This document shows positions 1-5,783 of a stretch of DNA of 7,121 bases, one piece after another. The notes below the pieces were generated by a model. That model was not told the DNA's origin. It saw only the letters and a list, made by a program, of their open reading frames with translations, and did no database searches. How positions within the stretch are numbered: the first letter of the stretch is position 1; each line of letters opens with the position of its first letter. The position numbers and the translations under genes were made by a program. This DNA is from an uncultured Chloroflexota bacterium (lineage in GTDB: Bacteria; Chloroflexota; Anaerolineae; Aggregatilineales; Phototrophicaceae). The DNA is taken from the NCBI GenBank assembly GCA_937942935.1, contig CALDGT010000613.1, positions 1 through 7,121 on the forward strand, in the 5' to 3' direction.

Positions 1-670
1 CAATTTTTGCTAAGACATCGGCATACACATAATCATTTTGAACCGTGCCTGTGACCAACGACATGACCATTAATGTGAGATTTTCATCGTATGTGCTAGG
101 GATTTCTTGCCAGCGACATTCAAACCCATGAAAATCGGCTTGTGGTGGGGTATCGGTTGGCGGTGGGGTGTATTTTTCTGGTGTGGTTTTGAATAATTTT
201 TCGGCATAGCTCAAACCACCACCTGTAAAAATGGCTTGTTGAAAATTATTCGATACTTTTAGCCTTGCGACACGGATTCTCAATTTAGACGCTAAAATCT
301 CACGCACAGGGACAATGCCAACACGTAATTCTAAATTGAATTGGTCGCGGGCGAGTGCTTGTGTGGCGAGTAAGGCTTCGCCTGCTTGTGGCACAATACT
401 CGGCGGGATGAGGATGGTCGCGCCATCGCCACCAAAGACGAAAGGAATATCAATCCCTTTGACATTATTGAGCAGTGCGGTAATAGACGCCGCCGCCACC
501 GAATTAACATCCCGATAGCGTCCCTGTTCAATGGCTTTGGTTGACCCTTTGACATCCGTGAGGACAATATGCCAATCGGCAGGTACATCATAATAATGGT
601 CGAGGTTGGTAATCTCGCTGATGCTATTGATGGGCGGTATAGATTGAAAAAATGAAAGTTCACTGGTCAT
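1..670 (-). CDS. DUF3095 family protein, nucleotide-cyclase-like (C-terminus cut off by window edge)
   Basis: 223 residues are visible from an ATG at 670-668, and the frame is still open at the window edge, so the carboxyl end is missing. The sequence matches my memory of the DUF3095 family: a Tyr-x-x-x-Pro-x-Asp-Trp lead-in (residues 27-33), DVKGSTKAIEQGRYRDVN (39-56), PFVFGGDGATILIPP (76-90), LRVGIVPV (115-122), IFTGGGLSYA (147-156) and the ECRWQ patch (184-188). The family has no experimentally established function that I know of. By inference, the DVKGST and GGDG motifs (Asp39 and Asp82) resemble the two metal-binding aspartate motifs of class III nucleotidyl cyclases, and LRVGI resembles their following core strand. 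No signal peptide or membrane segment is seen in the visible part, so it is probably cytosolic. An AAGGA Shine-Dalgarno lies 9 bases upstream. It is transcribed divergently from the sirtuin gene. Family assignment is fairly sure; any catalytic activity is speculative. Confidence 0.88.
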   Translation of the reverse strand, partial: MTSELSFFQSIPPINSISEITNLDHYYDVPADWHIVLTDVKGSTKAIEQGRYRDVNSVAAASITALLNNVKGIDIPFVFGGDGATILIPPSIVPQAGEALLATQALARDQFNLELRVGIVPVREILASKLRIRVARLKVSNNFQQAIFTGGGLSYAEKLFKTTPEKYTPPPTDTPPQADFHGFECRWQEIPSTYDENLTLMVMSLVTGTVQNDYVYADVLAKI

Positions 671-685
671 AAAATTTATTCCTTT

Positions 686-714
686 TTGATTAGCAACATT
701 ATAACCGCTATAAT
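686..714 (+). promoter_or_regulatory. Predicted sigma70-type promoter for the sirtuin operon
   Basis: TTGATT (686-691, four of six consensus positions) is followed by a 17-base spacer and a perfect TATAAT (709-714). The predicted start is near 721, about 35 bases before the sirtuin ATG. This is the best promoter-like match in the window. Its -35 box overlaps the expected transcription start of the leftward DUF3095 gene. Confidence 0.65.
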
Positions 715-727
715 AGGGAGAAATCAT
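698..727 (-). promoter_or_regulatory. Predicted sigma70-type promoter for the DUF3095 gene
   Basis: Reading leftward, a perfect TATAAT -10 box lies at 703-698. The -35 region is weak: ATGATT at 727-722 with an 18-base spacer matches only three of six consensus positions. Transcription would start near 691, giving a leader of about 20 bases that contains the AAGGA ribosome site. The box interleaves with the promoter of the opposite strand. Confidence 0.5.
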
Positions 728-755
728 GAGGAATGGTTAGGAAATAAGTATTACC

Positions 756-1508
756 ATGTCTATGCAAGCAATTGTCAAAATTATTAAAAATGCCAAGCAC
801 CTTGTCATTCTCACGGGGGCAGGGGTGAGCAAAGAGAGTGGTGTGCCAACCTTCCGCGATGCGATGGACGGATTATGGGCAAAATATGACCCACAACAAT
901 TGGCGACTCCGCGTGCATTTGCACAAAATCCCAAACTGGTGTGGGATTGGTACGAGTATCGGCGTGGATTGGTCAACAATGCCAAACCCAATGCAGGGCA
1001 TGTTGCCTTGGCGCAACTAGAAAAATTACATCCCAAATTGTGGATTATCACCCAAAATGTAGATAATTTGCATGAGCAAGCAGGTTCTACACGCCTCATT
1101 CGGTTGCATGGAAATATCGCCGAGAGCGTTTGTTATAACCAATGTCAGGGCGGGCGCATCGTGATTGATAAAGCCGATTTTGTGTGGGATGCCGACCATA
1201 CGACACCTCCGCGTTGTCCTCATTGCGGGGGATATTTGCGCCCGAATGTGGTTTGGTTTGAAGAACCATTGCCTCCCCAAGCGATACAATCGGCATACGA
1301 AATAGCCAATCGGTGTGATGTGATGCTCATCATTGGCACATCGGGCATGGTATCGCCCGCCTCTGATTTGCCACATTTGGCATTGAATAATGGCGCGGCA
1401 CTTATTGAAGTGAATCCAGATGAATCTATGATTACCCCGTATGTAGATGCACATCTCAAAGGGGCTTCTGGGGTGGTTTTGCCTGCATTATTGGAGGCAT
1501 TAGCATGA
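756..1508 (+). CDS. cobB: Sirtuin NAD-dependent protein deacylase (SIRT5/CobB-like)
   Basis: This 250-residue sirtuin removes acyl groups from lysines using NAD, producing nicotinamide and O-acyl-ADP-ribose in the cytosol. Visible motifs in order: the NAD-binding GAGVSKESGVPTFR (21-34), TQNVDNLHEQAG (99-110), the catalytic His118 in LHGN, a zinc site of Cys126, Cys130, Cys154 and Cys157, GTSGMVSPA (194-202), and IEVNPDES (217-224). Length is normal for the bacterial core domain. The YEYR patch (Tyr66, Arg69) matches the Tyr-x-x-Arg pair that SIRT5 and E. coli CobB use to bind acidic acyl-lysines, so desuccinylase or demalonylase activity is plausible in addition to deacetylation. One oddity: the usual VVWFGE substrate loop reads VVWFEE (165-170). 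The ATG at 756 has only a distant AGGA (739-742, 13 bases away). A second ATG at 762 would shorten the protein by two residues and has no better site. It shares an ATGA overlap with the next gene. Confidence 0.95.
   Translation: MSMQAIVKIIKNAKHLVILTGAGVSKESGVPTFRDAMDGLWAKYDPQQLATPRAFAQNPKLVWDWYEYRRGLVNNAKPNAGHVALAQLEKLHPKLWIITQNVDNLHEQAGSTRLIRLHGNIAESVCYNQCQGGRIVIDKADFVWDADHTTPPRCPHCGGYLRPNVVWFEEPLPPQAIQSAYEIANRCDVMLIIGTSGMVSPASDLPHLALNNGAALIEVNPDESMITPYVDAHLKGASGVVLPALLEALA
1493..1497 (+). promoter_or_regulatory. Shine-Dalgarno inside the sirtuin gene, fixing the start of the downstream gene
   Basis: GGAGG lies within the last codons of the sirtuin gene, 7 bases before the ATG at 1505. Combined with the 4-base ATGA stop/start overlap, it supports the start at 1505 and co-translation on one mRNA. 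Confidence 0.75.
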
Positions 1509-2584
1509 ATTGGCGTTGGTTTTTGGTTGGTCTAATATGGATATTAGGCGGGGTATCATTTGCACAAGATGCCACAACCCCTTATATGGTTTATGTTGAA
1601 CATGACCAAGACCAATTTGGGTTAGACCACCTACTGTTTGTCAATATGGTGACGGGTGAAACGACCAAGATCGATTTATATGGGGAACGATATACCCTAT
1701 TAGGACGCGAAATTTTGTATTTTGACCGCCAACAAAATCAGATGATGCTCATTACCCCATCTGGCGAAACACGCCAACACCCATTTATGCAGTTTCCGCC
1801 CGATGCGTATCGGATAGATTGGACAATCGCAGAAGATGAACGCATGATGGCATGGACAATCACACGGCGCGATATGTTGGGGCAACTTTCGACAGTGACG
1901 TATGTGGCAAATAACGATGGAGAAAACTTGCGCGAGGTCTTTCGTGAGATTGACCTTGCCAATGATAACCTCCGCGCATTGCCCATTCGCTTTAGCGAAG
2001 ATTTAGGCACACTATATTTAGATAAACATCCAGATGGCATTAACCCATATCTCTTTTTTAGCCAATATGTGGCGTTATATGCGCTTGATTTAATTGATGG
2101 CACAACCCAAGCCTTGCCAGATGAATTTGGCAATTGTATTTGTGGCGCGGCGATTGAAGAGGGGCTATTTTTGCGCCTGCGCCTGACCGATGATTTACAA
2201 GGGTTCGATTTATTGTTATATGACCTCAAGACCAATAGCAAAGTGACCTTTCCGCCATTGCGCCTAGAGGGATATAACACAGGGGGCGATATTCTGATTT
2301 CGCCAGATGGTACATTAGCGGTCTATGCACTAGCGAGTGTGACCCCGCGCCCAAACCAAGACCCACTCACAGAGACGGTATTTGTCTTGGTCAATTTGGA
2401 TGCCCAAACGCAAACCGTCCTCACCGACCCGATTGAGACATTCATCCGCCCCATTCAATGGACAGAAGATAACAGCGCCATTTTATTCACCAGTCCACGA
2501 GATAATGGAACATGGAAAGTGATATTGAGTAATGGTCGCTTAAATCGTGTGGCACAAACCACATTTATCGGCATTTTAGACTAA
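1505..2584 (+). CDS. Secreted beta-propeller-like protein of unknown function
   Basis: I do not recognise a specific family for this 359-residue protein. It begins with a Sec signal peptide: positively charged Trp-Arg start, hydrophobic core at residues 6-18, and a likely signal peptidase I site after Ser-Phe-Ala at residue 20. No lipobox cysteine is present, so the mature protein should be released to the periplasm or exterior. The rest alternates short hydrophobic strands with polar turns, and has blade-like phrases such as ITPSGE (83-88), ISPDGT (265-270), VNLDAQTQTVL (296-306) and WTEDNSAILFTSP (319-331). This resembles TolB or DPP-IV-type beta-propellers. No catalytic Ser/Asp/His set can be named. 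Two close cysteines (Cys211, Cys213) sit mid-protein. The start is firm: GGAGG at 1493-1497 lies 7 bases before the ATG, which overlaps the sirtuin stop as ATGA, suggesting translational coupling. A role with the sirtuin is not evident. Confidence 0.8.
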   Translation: MNWRWFLVGLIWILGGVSFAQDATTPYMVYVEHDQDQFGLDHLLFVNMVTGETTKIDLYGERYTLLGREILYFDRQQNQMMLITPSGETRQHPFMQFPPDAYRIDWTIAEDERMMAWTITRRDMLGQLSTVTYVANNDGENLREVFREIDLANDNLRALPIRFSEDLGTLYLDKHPDGINPYLFFSQYVALYALDLIDGTTQALPDEFGNCICGAAIEEGLFLRLRLTDDLQGFDLLLYDLKTNSKVTFPPLRLEGYNTGGDILISPDGTLAVYALASVTPRPNQDPLTETVFVLVNLDAQTQTVLTDPIETFIRPIQWTEDNSAILFTSPRDNGTWKVILSNGRLNRVAQTTFIGILD

Positions 2585-2610
2585 CATAGCGAGGTTTTTT
2601 TAAGATCATC

Positions 2611-3525
2611 ATGAGTCAATTACTCGTTTTAGAAAATGAATTTTGGCAAATTGGCATTCTGCCCCAAACAGGTGGTTCTATCGCCTTCGGGCGCACTCAA
2701 CATGAGGGGGCATGGTATGATGTGTTTCGCCCTACCCACGAGACCGATTATACCAATTCTGGCAAGTGTGCAAGTTTTGTGATGGTTCCTTGGTCAAATC
2801 GGATTCGAGATGGTAAATTTATTTTTAATGGTCAGCAATACCAATTGCCTATCAATCATAAAGATGGCACTGCCATTCATGGTATTGGGCGTGATGTTGA
2901 GTGGACTGTTCGCAAGCAAGAGGCGGGGCGCATTGAATTGGGGATGGATACACGTAAAGTCAAGCGATATTTCCCAATGCCATTCACATCCAAAGTAGAT
3001 TTTCGGTTGAATGGCAAAAAATTCTCAATTTCAATTGAAATCAAAAATGTTGGTAAAGCACCAATGCCTGCGGGTATGGGACATCATCCCTATTTCCAAC
3101 GGACACTCGTCAATAGCAACGATTTTGCCAAGATTAAAATCCCATATTCTTATTATTTTGCGCTCGAAAATATGATGGCGATTGGTGAAGCCCTGCCTGT
3201 CCCTAAAAATGCGATTTGGGATTATCAACGCCTGCGTTTGTTGGGAGATAAACCCCTCGACCATGTGTTGACCAAGCGCGAAGGCAAACAACCGATTCGG
3301 ATTCAATATGCGCTCTCAAAACGCGAACTTATCATCCGACCAGACCCCATTTTTGAACATTTGGTGTTTTATGCCCCCCTGCGCGAAAACTTCTTTGCGA
3401 TTGAGCCTGTGACCAATGTCAATGACGGGTTTAATTTGATGAATAAAGGGATTGAGGGGCATGGGGTGTTCATCTTGAATCCCCAAGAACGCCAAAAGGG
3501 TAAAATGATATTCGAGATAAAATAA
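2611..3525 (+). CDS. Aldose 1-epimerase-like protein (galactose mutarotase family)
   Basis: 304 residues, close to the usual length of COG2017/GalM-type mutarotases, which interconvert alpha and beta anomers of hexoses. Visible signatures: PWSNRIRDGKFIFNG (60-74, with the sugar-binding Arg64), AIHG (88-91, His90), GHHPYF (157-162, where His159 aligns with the catalytic acid), LDHVL (216-220, Asp217) and IEPVTN (264-269, Glu265, the catalytic base). All expected active-site positions are therefore present. No signal peptide is visible, so it should be cytosolic. The physiological sugar cannot be read from the sequence; other members of this superfamily act on hexose-6-phosphates or other sugars. 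The gene begins 26 bases after the beta-propeller stop, with no promoter or clear terminator between them, so it is probably the last gene of the sirtuin operon. Its ribosome site is poor: GAGG at 2591-2594 is 16 bases from the ATG. Confidence 0.88.
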   Translation: MSQLLVLENEFWQIGILPQTGGSIAFGRTQHEGAWYDVFRPTHETDYTNSGKCASFVMVPWSNRIRDGKFIFNGQQYQLPINHKDGTAIHGIGRDVEWTVRKQEAGRIELGMDTRKVKRYFPMPFTSKVDFRLNGKKFSISIEIKNVGKAPMPAGMGHHPYFQRTLVNSNDFAKIKIPYSYYFALENMMAIGEALPVPKNAIWDYQRLRLLGDKPLDHVLTKREGKQPIRIQYALSKRELIIRPDPIFEHLVFYAPLRENFFAIEPVTNVNDGFNLMNKGIEGHGVFILNPQERQKGKMIFEIK

Positions 3526-3538
3526 TTTTCATTTTCTG

Positions 3539-3566
3539 GTATGGGTTTGCCACTGCAAACCCATAC
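3539..3566. repeat. Perfect palindromic hairpin between convergent genes (palindrome 1)
   Basis: A 12-base arm, GGTATGGGTTTGC minus its first base (3539-3550), pairs perfectly with GCAAACCCATAC (3555-3566) around a CACT loop. It sits between the stops of the aldose epimerase (3525) and the dehydrogenase (3586). It may end transcription in both directions or be a REP-like element. Neither strand has a T-run immediately after the stem, so it is not a textbook intrinsic terminator. It closely resembles the palindrome at 5745-5770. Confidence 0.8.
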
Positions 3567-3585
3567 AAAATACCACTAGGACAGA

Positions 3586-4758
3586 CTATCCCTTGCGGGT
3601 GAGGCGATAAATATCCCCTTTGTAATTCACCAAATACACCTCGCCTTGTTCGTCTTCTCCAAATGACACAATTTGCCAACCTGTCTCGATAAATTCTGCT
3701 GAAATCCATGTTTCGGTGGCTTCATCGAATACCATTGCCCATGTGCGACCATTGCAATAATCGCCATAAAAATAGACACCATCTAATTCTGGCAGGTTTG
3801 TCCCACGATACACATTGCCGCCTGTAATGGAACAACCCAAATCATGACCATATTCCGCGACTGGGAAGGTGTGTGGTTCTGGCACGACTGTATTGGGATT
3901 ATACCGTTCACTGCCTTCCATTGCATTCCAGCCATAATTTTCGCCACCTGTGCTGGTAGCACGTTGGACATTCACTTCTTCGACTTTTTCTTGACCAACA
4001 TCCGCCATATACAAGTCGCCTGTGGCGCGGTCAAAACTCATGCGCCACACATTGCGCAAGCCTAATGCCCAAATTTCGGGGGCATAGGCATCGTTGCCAA
4101 CGAATGGGTTTGTCTCTGGCACAACATATGGCTCGGCACTATCCACATCAATCCGCAAAATTTTCCCTAATAATGTGCTGGTATTTTGACCATTCGAGAA
4201 GGGGTCGCCCGCACCACCGCCATCACCAACCGAAATATACAAATATCCATCTACGGGGCTAAATTCCATAGACCCACCATTATGATTAGGGAAGGGTTGC
4301 CCAACATTGATAATTTGCAGGGCGCTGTTGGGGTCTGCTTTGTTGGGATTATCGGCACTTACCTGATAGCGCACGACAACCACATCTTCATCGCGGTTGA
4401 CATAATTCACATAAAAATAGCCGTTTTCTTCGTAATTAGGATGAAATACCATGCCAATCATCCCGCGCTCGGTATAGCCACCCCGAATCACTTCATAGGT
4501 GAGTATTTCAGAAATATCTAAGAAGGGGTCTGGCAAAAATTGACCATCTTCTACGACCAAAACAAAGCCGAGTTGTTCGACTACAAAAAGGCGGTTACTG
4601 CCATCCCCCGCATTCAAGATTTGAATGGGATTATCGAAACCGCCAACCACAAATTCCCATTCATAATCATTCCCGTTAGGCGGTGTTGTGGTTTGGGCAA
4701 AATTGGGCAATGTGAATAGGGCAAATACGAGTATTAACAAGCATAATTTGAATTTCAT
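3586..4758 (-). CDS. Secreted PQQ-dependent sugar dehydrogenase (glucose/sorbosone dehydrogenase family)
   Basis: This 390-residue protein has a Sec signal peptide (Lys-rich start, hydrophobic core about 5-17, likely cleavage after Phe20-Ala21) and then a six-bladed propeller of the GSDH family. Such enzymes oxidise the C1 of aldoses with bound PQQ and calcium outside the cytoplasm. Family marks: GMIGMVFHP (99-107), FPNHNGGSMEFSP (156-168, His159 aligning with the catalytic base), YISVGDGGGAGDP (174-186), LGKILRIDVD (197-206), ALGLRNVWRMSFD (231-243, Arg235) and the closing GEVYLVNYKGDIYRL (372-386). Cys309 and Cys335 could form a disulfide. Some family members (Asd/YliI, HHIP-like) have unclear substrates, so the sugar is unknown. 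The ATG at 4758 is preceded by a strong GAGGTGA (4769-4763), which decides the start. Transcribed divergently from the FGE-domain lipoprotein and convergent with the epimerase. Whether the host makes PQQ cannot be seen here. Confidence 0.92.
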   Translation of the reverse strand: MKFKLCLLILVFALFTLPNFAQTTTPPNGNDYEWEFVVGGFDNPIQILNAGDGSNRLFVVEQLGFVLVVEDGQFLPDPFLDISEILTYEVIRGGYTERGMIGMVFHPNYEENGYFYVNYVNRDEDVVVVRYQVSADNPNKADPNSALQIINVGQPFPNHNGGSMEFSPVDGYLYISVGDGGGAGDPFSNGQNTSTLLGKILRIDVDSAEPYVVPETNPFVGNDAYAPEIWALGLRNVWRMSFDRATGDLYMADVGQEKVEEVNVQRATSTGGENYGWNAMEGSERYNPNTVVPEPHTFPVAEYGHDLGCSITGGNVYRGTNLPELDGVYFYGDYCNGRTWAMVFDEATETWISAEFIETGWQIVSFGEDEQGEVYLVNYKGDIYRLTRKG

Positions 4759-4792
4759 TCAGTCACCTCATCTTTTAAAGTTGATTGTGAAA

Positions 4793-4821
4793 ATTTTAAC
4801 CTGAAAAAGATGTCGTGAAAA
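4793..4821 (-). promoter_or_regulatory. Predicted promoter for the sugar dehydrogenase gene
   Basis: Reading leftward: TTTTCA (4821-4816, four of six -35 consensus positions), 17-base spacer, TAAAAT (4798-4793). Start would be near 4786, leaving a leader of about 28 bases that carries the GAGGTGA ribosome site. The surrounding DNA is very AT-rich, so chance matches are likely. Confidence 0.4.
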
Positions 4822-4830
4822 TGCTAAAAT
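4801..4830 (+). promoter_or_regulatory. Predicted extended -10 promoter for the FGE-domain lipoprotein gene
   Basis: CTGAAA (4801-4806, four of six -35 positions), an 18-base spacer and TAAAAT (4825-4830) preceded by TGC, which makes an extended -10 (TGCTAAAAT). Start is expected near 4837, giving a leader of roughly 55 bases. It overlaps the predicted promoter for the opposite strand. Confidence 0.45.
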
Positions 4831-4847
4831 TGGTAAAAAATGAATGA

Positions 4848-4873
4848 GGATAAATCATCACCTGATTTTATCC
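4848..4873 (+). repeat. Inverted repeat in the predicted 5' leader of the lipoprotein gene
   Basis: GGATAAATCA (4848-4857) pairs with TGATTTTATCC (4863-4873) through ten base pairs and one bulged T, with loop TCACC. It ends 7 bases before the AAGGAG ribosome site, so as RNA it would be a leader hairpin, and as DNA it could be an operator. No known riboswitch or operator family is recognised. Confidence 0.5.
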
Positions 4874-4880
4874 ATTGCCA

Positions 4881-4886
4881 AAGGAG
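4881..4886 (+). promoter_or_regulatory. Shine-Dalgarno that selects the lipoprotein start
   Basis: AAGGAG lies 6 bases before the ATG at 4893. A longer in-frame reading from a TTG at 4875 would place this site inside the coding sequence and spoil the short charged start of the lipoprotein signal peptide, so 4893 is the better start. Confidence 0.8.
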
Positions 4887-4892
4887 CAAGTC

Positions 4893-5726
4893 ATGAAGTT
4901 TATTTTTCAAATAACGGCTATTTTATTAATAACGATTTTAACTGCTTGTGGGGGCGAAACTGCCTCTAGTAATACCGCTTCTGATGATACCAATACCACC
5001 ACCCAACCCACATCTGCCCCAACAACGATGCCCGAAATAACCCCTGTTGCCGATAATGCCGATTGGACACCCGTCATCGAAACCATAGAGGGTTACGAGA
5101 TGGTGCTTGTCCCCGCAGGCTGTTTTATGATGGGTAGCACATACGGCAGACGCGATGAAACCCCAGAACACGAAATTTGTTTTGAGAATTCTTTCTGGAT
5201 TGACCGCACAGAAATCACCAATGGTCAATTTGGGAGCGATGGTGCATTCCCCGGAGAAAATAAACCGCACACTAATTTATTGTGGAATGAAGCGCGTGAT
5301 TTTTGCGTTGCGCGTGGGGGAAGATTGCCAACTGAAGCCGAATGGGAATATGCGGCGGCGGGTCCAAGCGATTTGGTGTATCCGTGGGGCGATACTTTCT
5401 TTGCAGACCGCTTATTATTCGATAAAAATTGGATGGGGCAACCTGTGGAAGTGGGCAATTATCCCGAAGGCGCATCATGGGTTGGTGCGTTGGATATGGC
5501 AGGGAATGTGTGGGAATTCACCAGCAGTATTTATAAGCCCTATCCGTATGACCCAACCGATGGGCGCGAAGATAGCACCGATACCACCAGTCGGCGTGTG
5601 TTCCGCAGTGGGGTATATAGCTATATTGATTATGGGATTGCCAATTCGATTCGGTTTTGGGTACGCCTAGAGGATAGTCGTGATTGGTTTATCGGCTTTC
5701 GGTGTGTAAAAGATATTGAGGGGTGA
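4893..5726 (+). CDS. Lipoprotein with FGE-sulfatase (SUMF1-type) domain, lacking the FGE cysteines
   Basis: 277 residues. The signal peptide ends in a lipobox, Leu16-Thr-Ala-Cys19, so the mature protein should be lipid-anchored on the outer face of the membrane. Residues 20-60 form a Ser/Thr/Pro-rich spacer. Residues 67-273 are a FGE-sulfatase domain (PF03781 type): MVLVPAGCFMMGS (70-82), CFENSFWIDRTEITN (96-110), ARGGRLPTEAEWEYAA (140-155), YPWGD (163-167), ALDMAGNVWEFTSSIY (199-214) and GFRC (268-271). True formylglycine-generating enzymes need two cysteines in the stretch after RGGS. Here that stretch (RVFRSGVYSY, 235-244, and onward to Arg258) has none, so it should not activate sulfatases. 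The segment between ITN and the RLPTE motif is short compared with FGE proper. The domain is also used for binding and in EgtB-like and PvdO-like proteins, so the role here is unknown: probably a surface carbohydrate or protein binding function. It stands alone between a divergent and a convergent neighbour. Confidence 0.88.
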   Translation: MKFIFQITAILLITILTACGGETASSNTASDDTNTTTQPTSAPTTMPEITPVADNADWTPVIETIEGYEMVLVPAGCFMMGSTYGRRDETPEHEICFENSFWIDRTEITNGQFGSDGAFPGENKPHTNLLWNEARDFCVARGGRLPTEAEWEYAAAGPSDLVYPWGDTFFADRLLFDKNWMGQPVEVGNYPEGASWVGALDMAGNVWEFTSSIYKPYPYDPTDGREDSTDTTSRRVFRSGVYSYIDYGIANSIRFWVRLEDSRDWFIGFRCVKDIEG

Positions 5727-5744
5727 TTCTTGTGGCAAATTGTG

Positions 5745-5770
5745 TAGGGGCTTGCCATGGCAAGCCCCTA
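5745..5770. repeat. Perfect 26-base palindrome between convergent genes (palindrome 2)
   Basis: TAGGGGCTTGC (5745-5755), centre CATG, then GCAAGCCCCTA (5760-5770); the whole 26 bases are self-complementary. It fills the gap between the stops of the FGE-domain lipoprotein (5726) and the mutase (5784). No T-run follows on either strand. It may act as a bidirectional terminator, or be one copy of a dispersed palindromic repeat, given its close relation to 3539-3566. Confidence 0.85.
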
Positions 5771-5783
5771 ATGAACATATAAA

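Noticed and set aside
331..663. 110-codon leftward open frame starting at a GTG
   Set aside because: It is an out-of-frame shadow of the DUF3095 gene, whose own frame (ATG at 670) is open across the whole region and matches a known family.
726..740. Four-codon leader reading ATG AGG AAT GGT TAG before the sirtuin, with GGGAG upstream
   Set aside because: The GGGAG lies at or before the predicted transcription start, so it would not be on the mRNA. Too short to call.
1026..1454. 142-codon leftward frame opposite the sirtuin
   Set aside because: Antisense shadow; the rightward frame carries all the sirtuin motifs.
1738..2280. 180-codon leftward frame opposite the beta-propeller gene
   Set aside because: Ser/Arg-rich composition typical of an antisense shadow; no ribosome site or recognisable domain.
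2595..2601. Run of seven T between the propeller and epimerase genes as a terminator
   Set aside because: No GC-rich hairpin precedes it, and the 26-base spacing suits an operon.
3539..3566. Palindrome 1 as a classical intrinsic terminator
   Set aside because: The stem is followed by ACAAAA on one strand and AGAAAATG on the other, so there is no T-run. It is kept as a repeat with possible terminator function only.
4875..4892. TTG at 4875 as start of the lipoprotein
   Set aside because: AAGGAG at 4881-4886 is correctly placed for the ATG at 4893, and starting there gives a clean lipoprotein signal peptide.
5155..5670. 171-codon rightward frame within the FGE-domain gene
   Set aside because: Out-of-frame shadow of a gene with clear family motifs.
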